A stretch of 64,000 nt of DNA from assembly GCA_005784505.1 (NCBI GenBank), contig VCAZ01000019.1, positions 1,868,501 to 1,932,500 on the forward strand, written 5' to 3'. The DNA is from Bagarius yarrelli (Eukaryota > Chordata > Actinopteri > Siluriformes > Sisoridae). A program made the position numbers and the translations under genes. The notes below the pieces were generated by a model. It searched no databases, was not told the origin of the DNA, and worked only from the letters and a program-made list of their open reading frames with translations. Position 1 is the stretch's first letter; every line of letters begins with the position of its first letter. This document shows, one piece after another, positions 1-10,223 of the stretch.

Positions 1-522
1 TGGATATATTTTAACCAAAATGTTTAATTTTCAAGCTTCTCTTTCAAACCTAAACAATAATAATCACATTTGGTGTAAAAAATAATTGTTTTTAATTTAT
101 ACCATTTTGTTTTAAGTATAGAATTATTTTCAAAATTGCTAGCTTTTCTCTGTCTTAACATGCAAAAAGGGGACAGGTTTGTAAGACAAAAATTATCTAC
201 TGGCCCTCCAACAGTTTACTCCAAGATACAATTTTTTTTTTCATTCTTTATTACATATTTGTGGGTAGAAAATTGCATAAAGGAACCTATAAAAGAATAA
301 ACCACTGTATTGAATTAGCTGCATGGGTTTTTTAAACAAGGGGGTCTCTATGGAGTTTTCAAAAAAAAAAAATACTCTAATACTCTCTTCCTCTTTTACT
401 CAAACATGGCCATGTGTGCAAAGCCTCCACTGAGAGCACAAATTGCTTAGAGAAAAAAACTTAGAACTTAACTGTCCAAAATAAAGTCTGTTCTCTTGTA
501 ACAGCAAGAAAACACATTAATA
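1..522. other. AT-rich stretch with no gene seen
   Basis: AT-rich sequence with homopolymer runs of A and T. I see no coding frame, repeat unit or transposon end. Confidence 0.6.
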
Positions 523-530
523 ACATACAA

Positions 531-929
531 CACGAGTCCCAAACCCCCGGTCTGCGGAGCGGTACCGGTCCATGGATCATTTGTTAATGGGCCGAAAAGT
601 AAAAAAATGGTGTTCAAAATTATAGGTTTTTTTTTTTTCATTTATTAGTCTTTCAGATATTAAGAGCCAAAAAACAAAATTCACTGGAGAGCTTTTTTTT
701 GAAAGGAATGATGGGACAGCAGAAGTGTCACAGACTGCCAGCAAAAAGAAAGCTGCATTTAAAAGAAATTACCAAGATTCCTACCTGTTATTATGATTCC
801 CTAATATAAAGTTAATTATTGCATTCAGATTACATACTATAGACTTGTTATTGGAACCTCTACTCGGTCCGTAACAACTTTTTTACGCATAAAGTTTGTC
901 CTTGGTACAAAAAAGGTTGGGGACCGCCG
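531..929. mobile_element. Non-autonomous hAT-type element with perfect 8-bp target duplication
   Basis: The right end, read inward on the minus strand, is a hAT-like GGTCCCCAACC terminus followed by a TTTTTTGTACCA stretch. The left end (AGTCCCAAACCCCCGG, then GGTACCGGTCC) is the degenerate counterpart. ACATACAA lies directly outside both ends (523-530 and 930-937), an exact 8-bp duplication as hAT insertion produces. At 399 bp it has no transposase frame and must have depended on an autonomous relative. Superfamily is from general knowledge of hAT ends. Confidence 0.75.
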
Positions 930-1167
930 ACATACAATACAGTCTATGCAAGCCGAGCCAAGTTCTATACAATTACTACATTGTATTTATTTTCTTTATT
1001 ACTTACCACATTCGTTTATCAGAAATGAATTATCCAATCAGCCAATCATACAGCTACAGTTTATGATTATATCAAACATCAAAATGGCAAAAAAGTGTAA
1101 TTACTAACTTTAATTGTCAAGAGTAGAAAAAGAAGGAATCAATCGCAGAAATAACATTTAAATTTAC

Positions 1168-1302
1168 GACATTTGGCAGAGCAACTTACATTTGTCTTCT
1201 TTATACAACTGAGCAATTGAGGGTTAAAGGCCTTGCCCAGTGGTGGTAAATTAGTGGTTCCAATTAGCAGTCCAACACTTTATGATACTGTGATACCACT
1301 TA
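1168..1302 (-). mobile_element. SINE-2 fragment (tRNA-derived), minus strand
   Basis: Shows the antisense SINE-2 body: the TTTGGCAGAGCAACTTACAT end, then TATACAACTGAGCAATTGAG, then GGGTTAAAGGCCTTGCCCAG, ending in the antisense tRNA-like head (GATACCACTT). The region between box A and box B is shortened. Confidence 0.6.
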
Positions 1303-1778
1303 CCCTTCTTCAAAAATCTACATCTGGAAGTGACTTTTAGCCAGGATCCCAGTCAGGTCAGGGAAAAGGAAGCTGATCCACAGGAACCATCTGGGGAAAA
1401 GGTCCTAGATAAATCATATATAGTAAGAGAAATACAGTAGAACAGCAAGGGGCAGACAGGCTCACAGGGTGACAGCGGGGTCCAGGCTGAGCTGACTGGA
1501 GTCCTCTGAAATTGAAGGACCAGATGGATAATAATAGTACCACTGAGAAGGTAGAAATAGGAGGCTAAGGCATGAGAAAGGTTGGGTAGCAGGAAGAAAA
1601 GAATCCAGCAGCCAGGACAAAGGAAAGCAAAAGAGGAGAATGGATAAAAACAACAAAAAGCATGCCTGAAGGGCAGGAGCTTAAAGCGAACTCAGCAAAA
1701 ATAAAAGACTAAAAGGAAACAAAGTGACACTAGACCAGAAAACGGCAAACCAAAATCGCGGTGCCACCAACAAGCCAG
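1303..1778. other. Unassigned spacer
   Basis: Purine-rich on the plus strand. Short open frames on the minus strand have no recognisable domain and no splice or start context that I would trust. I see no gene or repeat. Confidence 0.5.
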
Positions 1779-1786
1779 GTAACCAC

Positions 1787-2362
1787 TAGTGATGGGAAGT
1801 TTGGATCATTTTACTGACTCAGACATTTGAGTCCCGTTCAGCAAAATTAACAAATATTTTTTTGAATAATTTTGTTCATTTTAGCAGAATGTAATTAAAG
1901 TAAGTGTTATTTCCCATAACACATCAACTATTGACGTAAACGTTGATCACACTACAAAAAGACAAAAGTATATAATGCAGACAAAATATAAGAAACAAAT
2001 TAAATTATTGTTTAGCTGTGTTTTTTAGTCTATGATTAGGTAACCCCACCTCTTTTCTGAGAGTAGTTCATCTTTCGTTTCGATGGGAGAGAGTCGTTCG
2101 TTCTGCACGTGACAGCCTCATAACTATGCAATCTCTAGCAGAAACTGAAACTATTACGTTATCTCTCGAGTTCTCCGGTTTCGACTCGAATTCGAGAGAT
2201 GAACTAATTGTTTCTGGTCCAGTAAACAAATGTTTCCCATACAGAATGCAAGATCTTGCGCATAAAAAATGAACGAATCGCTAATTCCTAACTAACTAAT
2301 TCCTGAGTCATATGAAGGATTTGTTCAAATGAAATGAATCGTTCATGAACATCACATCACTA
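1787..2362. mobile_element. hAT-like non-autonomous element, 576 bp
   Basis: Inverted ends TAGTGATG (1787-1794) and CATCACTA (2355-2362) are flanked by GTAACCAC (1779-1786) and GTCACCAC (2363-2370), a 7-of-8 match consistent with a hAT 8-bp target duplication that has since taken one substitution. The interior has GATTC/GAATC-rich subterminal motifs (GACTCAGACATTTGAGTC, AATGAATCGTTCATG), a common pattern in fish hAT-derived repeats. No transposase frame is seen. Confidence 0.7.
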
Positions 2363-2370
2363 GTCACCAC

Positions 2371-2870
2371 AGAAATGCCAGGATTAAATCTGACACAGGA
2401 CAAAAGACAAAAAAACCCCATAAAGGATAACTGATTATCTAGGGCAGGTGTGAGCTTTAACAAGCTAACAAGGTAAAGAGAGATGTGGGGTGACGAGAGA
2501 CAATAGAGCACATGACAAACACAACCTACAGGCAGCCATGTACTAAGGACCGACAAAGACACAACAAAACAAACCCAAATCAGACATTGATAGTAGTAAA
2601 ATACTTTGGGTCCAGATGGGTGGTTTGATTTTTTTTTTCAGGCACTGTTTTTAAATGGTGTGAAAAACAAAAAACAAGGTGGCTTGATCTAATAAATTAA
2701 ACTTTGTCATTCACATCGATGCGGACAGTTGGGTGTGTCACCAACCTGGAAAGTAATGGTAGCAGGATGCACTAAAAAGAAAAAAAGACAAGCCAACAAA
2801 AGCAATGTGATGTGTTGCATTGCTCACTTTTTGCCACTGTTAAATTGTTCAGGAATGGTTTGAAGAAAAG
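2371..2870. other. Spacer with no gene seen
   Basis: AT-rich sequence with short A runs. The minus-strand frame across 2308-2562 overlaps the hAT end and shows no domain; I do not regard it as a gene. Confidence 0.5.
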
Positions 2871-2878
2871 GTGTTCCC

Positions 2879-3095
2879 TTGGCCTCCAAATCTCCAATCC
2901 CCCTGATCAAGAATCTGCGGGAGGTGCTTGAAAGACTATTCAAAATCCACGAGGCTTTACTTTACAACTGGCAGGATTTAAAGGATCTGCTGCTGACATC
3001 TTACTGCCAGATACCACAGCAAACCTTCAGGGGTCTTGTGAAGTCCATGTCTTTACAGGTCAGAGCTGTTTCATTAGCATACAAACTTACAAAAT
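2879..3095 (+). pseudogene. Degenerate Tc1-like transposase C-terminal fragment
   Basis: The plus-strand frame contains WQDLKDLLLTSYCQIPQQTF followed by RGLVKSMSLQVRAV, which matches in order the Tc1-family C-terminal region (LQDLKDLL, IPQ-TFRGLVESMPRRVRAV pattern). The upstream SPIPLIKNLREVLERL looks like the decayed SPDLNPIEHLWDVL segment around the catalytic glutamate. The rest of the transposase and both inverted repeats are missing, so this is a non-functional relic. Confidence 0.65.
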
Positions 3096-3566
3096 ATAGT
3101 TTTACATGAACAACACATATTTGAATGTATTTTGACAGATTTATTATCCCTAATTAGCAGCGTTGCAATAATGACATGCAATAATGACATGCATGTTTTG
3201 GGACCTCCAGTTATTTATGTGGCACAGACGTTACTGGCAGACATTTTTTTAATGGTTTGAAGATCTGTCGTGTCATCAACCATCAAGGCAGAAAACTAAG
3301 TTACATATAACATAAAGTATATTATAATGCTGATGTTCATCTTAGTAAGCAGTGATTTAAACAAAAGCTTACCATGAAGTTTCTGGCAGGGCCTTTAGTA
3401 AGCAACTGTCATATACATACACACATTACATATCTCTTAACGCAGCTAATGCAGCTATATAAAAATAATACTGACATTATATGGCGCTTGGAGCCTTGAT
3501 GATTAATACAGCTGTTCAGCTGTTCGGACTGTCAAAGGCAGAATCATTTCATTTAGCTTAACTCCT
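3096..3566. other. Spacer with no gene seen
   Basis: AT-rich. A 12-bp duplication (ATAATGACATGC at about 3170 and 3182) is the only local structure noted. Confidence 0.5.
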
Positions 3567-3770
3567 ATTGGGGGCAGTTGGTAGCGCAGTGGTTAAGGCT
3601 TTTGACTGCTAATTAGAAGATCAGGGTTCAATTCCTAGCAACACCAAGTTGCCACTGTTGGGCTCCTGAGCAAGTCCCTTAACCCCCAATTATGTATGTT
3701 GTATAAATGACATAAATGTAAGTTGCTCTGGATTAGAGCGTCTGCTAAATGCCATAAATGTATTCAAAAG
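3567..3770 (+). mobile_element. SINE-2, near full length, plus strand
   Basis: The tRNA-like head has an A-box-like TAGCGCAGTGG and a B-box-like GGGTTCAATTCC. It is followed by the family body (CCACTGTTGGGCTCCTGAGC, CCCTTAACCCCCAATT) and the tail GTAAGTTGCTCTGGATTAG, then GCGTCTGCTAAATGCC. One of the most complete copies in the window and a useful reference for the family. Confidence 0.75.
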
Positions 3771-4099
3771 TAAACATGGCCAACAAAATAGCTTGTTGTG
3801 CTTGGTGCTAGCTGCGAGCCACTCAAAGATGCAATTTTTGAAATAGCTCGCAAAAATTCATCTGGCCTTTGTTAGTGAATCCACTTTGGGTGGTCTTGCT
3901 TATTTAATTATTTGTTTTTTGTCTGCCGTCATTTTTATTTTCATTGAGTTTCACTTTTATACCTTGGAAATTCCTGATGAGCACTGGGAACACTGCCAGA
4001 CCCAGACAGCAGACGATTCTGTCGCTAATACTTGTTACAAATGATATGTGACATCTTTCAACAAAAGACTAACGCCTGTGCTGTTGTATCAATACAATC
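3771..4099. other. Spacer with no gene seen
   Basis: No coding frame, tandem repeat or transposon end recognised. Confidence 0.5.
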
Positions 4100-4241
4100 T
4101 GCCCCGAGCCTTTAGAATCAGTAGTTATGGCAGATGTAACTTAAACTATATTAGCAGTGGGACTGTGTATTTAACCAATCAGATAGCTGTCCCACAATAA
4201 CATCAGCATTTTTCCGTCCTCTGATTGGTTGATCAGAGCAA
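4100..4241 (-). repeat. Unclassified dispersed repeat, copy 1
   Basis: The reverse complement of this stretch matches 45163-45335 with small gaps (shared blocks include GCTCTGATCAACCAATCAGA, ATCTGATTGGTTAAA, CTACTGATTCT). It carries an internal inverted pair, AACCAATCAGA and TCTGATTGGTT about 40 bp apart. Family unknown; a miniature DNA transposon is possible. Strand is relative to copy 2. Confidence 0.6.
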
Positions 4242-5205
4242 AACTGTTACAGCCAAGTTTGACTATCAAACATGTCTGTAGCGATCTGCACACATTACCA
4301 CAATTGAATTAGAATTTTGTCATGTTATTAAATAAATATCAATTATAAACTGATCTGCTCCAGATGTTGTATGTGGTACAGTTGTGGGTGTAGTGTAGAG
4401 GTTTGGAGTCTTGATGGGGTTTCTTGCTTTAATAAAATGGTTTTCACCTTCAATACATGAAATATATCTCGCTCTGTAATGCCACCGCGTGTTCTATTGT
4501 GTTTTTGTATAGTTTTGATAGTTTCTGTAATTGCCACTTGATAGTGGTGGTATTAAGAGGTGTATCAGTCGGGTAAATCCCCACTGAAGGCCCAGGTACC
4601 AAATGAACTGGAATATTCCAATTCTACCTTAACAAAAGTAATCATAGGCAACTTTGGGGACATTGCACTAACAAAAATGCTAACTAAATAATGAAGAACA
4701 AACATTCTTCACACAATTTTATTTGTAAAGGGTCAGCAGGGAAGACTATGCTAGCCCTCATGTTCCACTACTGGATTTAAACAATATCTACATTAGAGCC
4801 ACAAATACTAGAATCTGACAAATTTTAACAAATCTAAAAATAATTTGACCTTTTATTAAAAAACACACGATAACCTGTAAAATGTGTTAATTTACTTGTT
4901 GTTGTTTTTAACTCCTGTATGGTTTTATATTGTTTTGTGTTTTATGTCGTGTCCTATAGCTCTGGAGGAACAGACTCTATGTTATATTTCACTATGTATT
5001 GCACCAGCTATACTATTTTTGGCTAGACTTGAACTTATTTTTTTTCTATCATACAATGTTTACTAAGCAGACAGGGTTTGGGTTAAGGTTAAGGTTAGTG
5101 TTAGGGTTAGTTTACACATTCTTCCTCACCGTCATATCAAATATGCAAGAACAATAGCGCTTTTTGAAGCTACTACTTTGTCAAAGGTATTAAAAATCCT
5201 GATGG
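4242..5205. other. Spacer with short telomere-like motif
   Basis: No gene seen. At 5070-5111 there is a short degenerate run of GGGTTTGGGTTAAGG-like and TTAGGG-like motifs. It is too short and mixed to be an interstitial telomere. Confidence 0.5.
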
Positions 5206-5362
5206 GTCCTTCTTATCATGATGCTGATGTGACAGACTACGCTGGAAAGCATTTTCGAGAAATGTAGGAGTAAGAGTAAGAATAAATCTGGAATAGGATG
5301 TTAGGAAATCCCATCTGGATATAATGATCAGGTGTCCCATTTCTTCTACAAAGAATATCAAA
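5206..5362 (+). mobile_element. Tc1-like 3' end remnant
   Basis: Blocks AATAAATCTGGAATAGGATG, then TATAATGATCAGGTGTCCCA match the downstream end of a Tc1-like element also represented at 7655-7905 and 23640-23930. No coding sequence remains. Confidence 0.5.
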
Positions 5363-6317
5363 CTATAACACCTGTTTTGTCATAACTAATTATTTGTTTA
5401 GGTATATTAATGATGTATAATTGGTTTAAAACTTCCTACAATGAAAGTGATACATTTTTATCCATTGTAGGTGGGAAGGCAGGCACATGAAGCAGAATTG
5501 TCAGAGAAATTGGTTTTAACATTTGTGGGGTAATTTGAAAATGGGGCATTTTGGCCTAAAATAAAGCTGCACTGAAACCAGTAAAATTCGATGATCACTG
5601 CTTGTGAGGCAGATGAGTGATTTTAGCTGCTCTCAACCTGGCAGATATTTGGCTCTCTGAGTGTGTGTAAGTTTGTGTGTGTGTTCTTTTTGGCAGTCCT
5701 TGATAAAAGTATACCCTTCATGAGTGCACCCCACTGAGACTGTATGAAAATTTTGCTTCGACTTGGTCAGAAGCAGAATGAGAAGGCAATGTAAGATTAA
5801 AGACAGGCAGTATAGTACAGTATGTACAGTACAAGATATGCATTGTGAACAATACTGCTTGCGGGATTGAACACGTGCTTATGTCTTGTGAGGGGATGTG
5901 TGTGAAAGAGACAGAGAGAGAAAAGAGACAAAAAGTGTGAGTGCTCATTAACGCCTAAAGAAATTATACAAAAAAATCACATAAGGAAACCCCACCATTT
6001 AATGTGTTAATTATTAACTAAAGGTTGGCAGGATGTGTTTTTATATAATGATAACATCAGCTGTTTTAAAACAATAAAAGACTTCCTCTTTCTTACTCAT
6101 TAAGATTATCATAATTAATGTATTTGCTACTAAAAAAAAGAGTAGCTGAAAATTATAACTCAAAATAGCTGATTATGACAACAAATTATTAATAAAATAA
6201 AATAGTAATTTTGACAATTGTGCCAAAAATTCAACAATAAAAACATTTTAAATATAATTTTGTATAATAAATCATAAAATATCATTTCTTTACTTCATGT
6301 TTAGCATTTTGTAAAAG
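5363..6317. other. Spacer with no gene seen
   Basis: AT-rich, with a short GT-rich patch at 5658-5685 and a CAGTACAGTATGTACAGTAC patch around 5816. No gene or element recognised. Confidence 0.5.
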
Positions 6318-6645
6318 TCACCCCAGTTGGGGCAGTGGTGGCTCAAATGGTTAAGGCGCTGAGTTGCTGATCTGGAGACCAGGAAGACCTGGGTTAAAGC
6401 CCTACCACCGCCAGCTGTTAACCTTATCTGAAGACCAAAAACATCTGAGTTCAAGCCCCACCACCGGCAAGCCAACCACTGTTGGGTCGTTGAGCTAGAC
6501 CCTTAACCCTTCCTGCTCAAGGGGTGCTGTATCATGACCCTGCGCTCTGACCCCAAGCTTACTAACATAGGATATGCGAAAAAAACATACACTGTAAAAA
6601 GTATATGTGACAAAATAAAGGCATTTACATTTACAGATGTTTTAT
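6318..6645 (+). mobile_element. SINE-3 with a duplicated box-B region
   Basis: Head GTGGTGGCTCAAATGGTTAA resembles a tRNA A box. Two B-box-like segments follow in tandem: GGGTTAAAGCCC (~6393) and GAGTTCAAGCCC (~6449), each preceded by a GA(A/G)GACC-containing stretch and followed by a (C/A)CCACCG motif. The body continues CCACTGTTGGGTCGTTGAGC, CCTTCCTGCTC, CCCTGCGCTCTGACCCCAAG. Related copies are at 40650, 56520 and 57062; this one is unusual in carrying ~56 bp twice. Confidence 0.7.
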
Positions 6646-6775
6646 TAAATTGATGTCTTAGGGCAAATTTTCTAAACACAGTTTTAAAGGCAACTTTACA
6701 GATTTACAAAATTTCTTTACATGTGACTGGATACTCGGATGTACAAAATGCATTTCATTCATTAGAACAATGAAT

Positions 6776-7000
6776 CTATGGCCGAGAGTTTATATTCACA
6801 CGCATAAACATGTCTTCCCCAAACTGTTGCCACAAACTTAGATGCGCACAGTTGTTTAGAATGTCTTTGTACGCATCAACATTTAGATTTCTTTTCTTTG
6901 GAAGTAAGACACCTAAAAACAGTTCCAGCATGACAATACAATGCTCTTGTGCACAAAACCCATACCAGTCATAAAGACATGGTGTATTATTGTTGGCAGA
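6776..7000 (-). pseudogene. Tc1-like transposase fragment
   Basis: The minus-strand frame includes LNVDAYKDILNN followed by LSLWQQFGEDMFM, matching the Tc1-family stretch (LNATAYNDIL..., LPTLWQQFGEGPF) that leads into the second catalytic aspartate, which is itself lost. Only this short piece of transposase can be read and flanking inverted repeats are absent. Confidence 0.6.
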
Positions 7001-7009
7001 ACTTAAGTG

Positions 7010-7560
7010 TCCAGAACGTAACCCCACTGTACACTTTGGCTGTATTTACACTGCAGATCTTGATGCCCAAGATCTCCCAAGGTATTTGATTTTTTTAATG
7101 ACCTGTTTCACCATGACATCATCTTTTAAAACTGACCCGTATCCGATATCTGCATTTACACTTAAGACCGCAAAACAACCCAAGGTGGACGTACTGACCG
7201 AAAAAGGAAGAAAAAGCGGACAAATAATCAATGGATTTATGGACGAAGACAAAATGCATCATGTTTACAGATCGGCAAAGCAATTTTTTAAATTAGGAAG
7301 AGAAAAAAAAATCTGAAAGCCCTTGTTGCACCCTGGCTGGATGTAGCCCTTTTTTTATGTTTACCGACAAAACACATTTATATATATCACAATTATATAT
7401 ATATTGCTGTTGGTGTCCACCTGAGTTGATGTCATGTGCCACTGTTGCTTATGCAATGACGTTTGACTTGCATTGACAGGTAAAAAATCTGATCTGTCTG
7501 CTTACATGACAGATGCTAATGCACAAATCTTCATGTCCTATAAGAATGAAATCTAAAACA
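7010..7560. other. Possible decayed DNA-transposon sequence, unassigned
   Basis: Contains motifs such as GCTGTATTTACACTGCAGAT and, further right, AAAATCTGATCTGTCTGCTT that resemble fish non-autonomous DNA elements. I could not pair inverted ends. A 108-codon plus-strand frame here (6990-7316) shows no domain. Confidence 0.25.
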
Positions 7561-7654
7561 GTTATAAAAATATCAGAATTTATGTGATTTTTTTACCTCC
7601 TTAGACCGCCGTCACTCATATCCCATCTGTACCACATTGGAGGAAAAAAATCAA

Positions 7655-7905
7655 GCCCTTTTGGGCTGAACTGGCCTGAACCCCAGACCTCTTCACCCAA
7701 CACTATTGCCTGATCTTAATAATCATTTTGTAGCAATTTTAAAAACATTTCTATAGCTACACTAGTGAATCTAGTGAAAAGCTTTTTTAGAGGTCGGGAG
7801 GTTATTAAAGGAGTAAGAGTTAGACTAAACTGGAATAGGGAGTTTTAAAAAACAATGCATAAATGTGATGGTCAGGTTTTTCTATAGTTTTGTCGAAGGT
7901 GATTT
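7655..7905 (+). mobile_element. Tc1-like 3' half remnant
   Basis: The left part (GAACTGGCCTGAACCCCAGA, CCTCTTCACCC, CACTATTGCCTGA) looks like the decayed Tc1 coding region just after the catalytic glutamate. The right part (TAAACTGGAATAGGGAGTTT, then GATGGTCAGGTTTTTCTATAG) matches the 3' end seen at 5206 and 23640. Frame-disrupted, no terminal repeat preserved. Confidence 0.5.
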
Positions 7906-7974
7906 AGTTACGCTTTATATCATTATATCATTATAGAAACAATACTAACGAATGAAGCGTTAGATGAATCAATG

Positions 7975-8142
7975 GAAGTGGTGGCTCATGGTCAAGGTGT
8001 TGGACTACCCAACATGTGTATTCCCAGCTCCACCACTGTTGGGCCCCTGAGCAAGGCCCTTAACCCTCAATTGCTCAGTTGTATAAATAAGATAAATGCT
8101 ATTCGCTCTGGATAAGGACGTCTGCCAAATGCCGTACATGTA
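7975..8142 (+). mobile_element. SINE-2, plus strand
   Basis: Begins GTGGTGGCTCATGGTCAAGG and runs through CCACTGTTGGGCCCCTGAGC, CAAGGCCCTTAACCCTCAAT to CGCTCTGGATAAGGACGTCT and GCCAAATGCC. The region between the A and B boxes is shortened. Confidence 0.7.
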
Positions 8143-8346
8143 TAAGGATGAATAAACTAATGTCTTGTTGCACTTAGTTTATATAAGTCTGGCACTGAAT
8201 ATTATTATGCATTTGATTATAGTGCTTTTTTGTGTAATAACTCCTAGTGGGATATTCAGTATTTTTGACATAATCTGACAAGAGTTCATTAAAAGTGAAT
8301 TCCTCTGAGCAGAAGACCTAAAGGTAAATGACTAAGCATATTAGAA

Positions 8347-8350
<4 letters not shown>

Positions 8351-8400
<50 letters not shown>

Positions 8401-8435
8401 GTCTTTCTCACACACACTCACACACACACACACAA
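8351..8435. repeat. (CT)n followed by (CA)n microsatellite
   Basis: About 50 bp of CT dinucleotides with a single CG interruption (8351-8400), then a short bridge and about 25 bp of CA-rich sequence. Confidence 0.9.
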
Positions 8436-9135
8436 AGGTCAGAGCTACAATCTACCTGCTGCATTTAAATTTTCAAAACACAAAAGGCAATGCTTAAAAT
8501 ACCAAATGGAGGTGTTGATAAGATGACTTTCCGTTTTCATTGTAATTAAAAACGTGCTTGTTTGACATTGTTCTTGTCCCTAAAGTCCGATCCACTCTCG
8601 GCTTAACACGTGCCGTTCTTTTTATGGTAATTGTTAATAAACAGCAATGATGAAGCTGTCATCTTAGAACCCCCTCCCTTCTTTTTTCACTAGTCTTACT
8701 TATTAAACATTTATGTGTACAGGGGAGGGGTGTGGGTTCAACCTATACACTAAAGTGGCGGATGGGACAGGGATGTGTGGTCACAAAAGGCAGGCGAGGT
8801 AGAGGCTCACCTGTCATCATTAAAAGTAAAAACTTAATGATAGAATGAAGTACATATTAACATTTATCCGCTGATCTGTGCTATAAATGTAATTATCTGT
8901 ATGTCTTTTAATAATTGTAATTATTTCCTGTTTAAACACATGACAGAATTCTGCTGCCCTGTGGTGTAGCGACGAGCTCAGCCTACCATGAGAGACGGTG
9001 TTTTTTTGTAGTCTACCTTATGTATTTCACGTATGCTTGTAAAAAAAGGTTGTTGTTCTTCTACACAGAGACCACAAGCGCTGATGTGCTAACTCGCACT
9101 TGACAGCAAAAATGGACAATTTTATAATAGTATTT
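8436..9135. other. Spacer with no gene seen
   Basis: Mixed composition. I see no coding frame or element end. Confidence 0.5.
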
Positions 9136-9397
9136 ATTTATTCATCTTCTATACGTGCTTATTCCCTAATTTGGAGTCACAGGGATCTGCTGGAGTCTAT
9201 CCCAGCCGTCTCTGAAAGGGCAAAAGACAGGGGGGGGACACCCTGGACAGGTCGCCAGTCCATCACAGGGCCACAGACACACTCACACTTACTCCTATGG
9301 GCAATTTAGAATCACCAATCAACCTAATATATATGTTTTTGAACTGTGGGAGGAAACCGTAGTACCCGGAGTAAACCCACGCAAGCACGGGGAAAAC
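9136..9397 (-). mobile_element. SINE-1, 5' truncated, minus strand
   Basis: Antisense SINE-1: tail ATTCATCTTCTATACGTGCT, then CACAGGGATCTGCTGGAGTC, GGACAGGTCGCCAGTCCATC, GGGCAATTTAGAATCACC, GAACTGTGGGAGGAAACCG. The tRNA-like head is missing. The outer 45 bp pair with the inverted fragment at 9443-9492. Confidence 0.75.
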
Positions 9398-9442
9398 TTT
9401 ATAATAACAATATTATAAAGAAAAAAAAATCCAAACTCCAAA

Positions 9443-9492
9443 GTGGGTTTACTCCGGGTATTCCGCTTTCCTCCCACAGTCCAAAAACATAG
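9443..9492 (+). mobile_element. SINE-1 fragment in inverted orientation
   Basis: GTGGGTTTACTCCGGGTA then CTTTCCTCCCACAGTCCA is the plus-sense version of 9336-9380, giving an inverted repeat of about 45 bp with a loop of about 60 bp. The inner 18 bp are a perfect match. Confidence 0.7.
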
Positions 9493-9960
9493 GCACTGTC
9501 AAGCTGGAACAGGGTTTAGGCCTCTTAGATCCAAGGAAAGGAAATCGTGGATACTGCTGGATCAGTGTGAGGACTGCTTGTTAAAAGACACAATATGGGT
9601 GTGCTGTAAAGTGTCTCTCACACACACACAAAAAAAATTGTGTACAGCATGGAATTTCTCAAAGGGAATTTTTCACTTGATGTCCGTCTGAATAAGCTTT
9701 GGAGTTTCTTCAGTTGAATCTCATCAGGCGGCAAAAAGCACCAAATCTGTTTAAAAGCATCTATAATCTTTTAAGCAAAACACTTAATCTTTCAAATGGA
9801 AGCTTTCCAAAAATCTCCTTCTGGAAAGCAAACTAATGGAGGCTTAACCTTAATCCAATTAAGTCAAATACGTCTTTAGCCAATAGAAAGCCACTTCTGT
9901 GTGAGGTTTGTAACCTGTGGTAAGTAGTGTCCAATCATGAGGTATTATTCCTAAGATAAA
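9493..9960. other. Spacer, possibly with a Tc1-derived scrap
   Basis: The start (TGTCAAGCTGGAACAGG, CCTCTTAGATCCAAGG) resembles non-autonomous Tc1-like sequence. The rest is unassigned. Confidence 0.3.
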
Positions 9961-9963
9961 GAA

Positions 9964-10223
9964 TGTCTCCAGGTTATGTATGTAACCATTGTTCCCAAAA
10001 TGGAAATGGAATAAGACGCCATGTCAAACCCATTGAAAACGTTCTTTTATAACCTGAAAAGCATTGCAACAATACTGAGCAGGAAGTAATGCTATATAAA
10101 CAGGCATTGCACCCTGCCATAATAAACTCACATTCAGCATAGACAAGGACACTTGGGGTATGGCAAGTGATTCAGCATATTGTACTATTAAGAAACCATT
10201 GTTACATACGTAAACTGGAGACA
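9964..10223. repeat. Inverted pair at the edge of a DIRS-like remnant
   Basis: AATGTCTCCAGGTTATGTAT (from 9964) and its approximate reverse complement ending ACTGGAGACATT (10223) form a ~32-bp inverted repeat with about 26 matches, 196 bp apart. Similar 'CTCCAGGTTATG(C/T)ATGTAACC' sequences occur at termini of fish DIRS-type retroelements, which fits the gag-like remnant to the right. Confidence 0.45.

Noticed and set aside
3567..3660. tRNA gene
   Set aside because: A and B boxes are present but belong to a SINE-2 head followed by the family body and tail. The same reasoning excludes tRNA calls at the other SINE heads.
5070..5111. Interstitial telomere-like TTAGGG/TTAAGG motifs
   Set aside because: Only two or three imperfect hexamers in about 40 bp; not a telomeric array.
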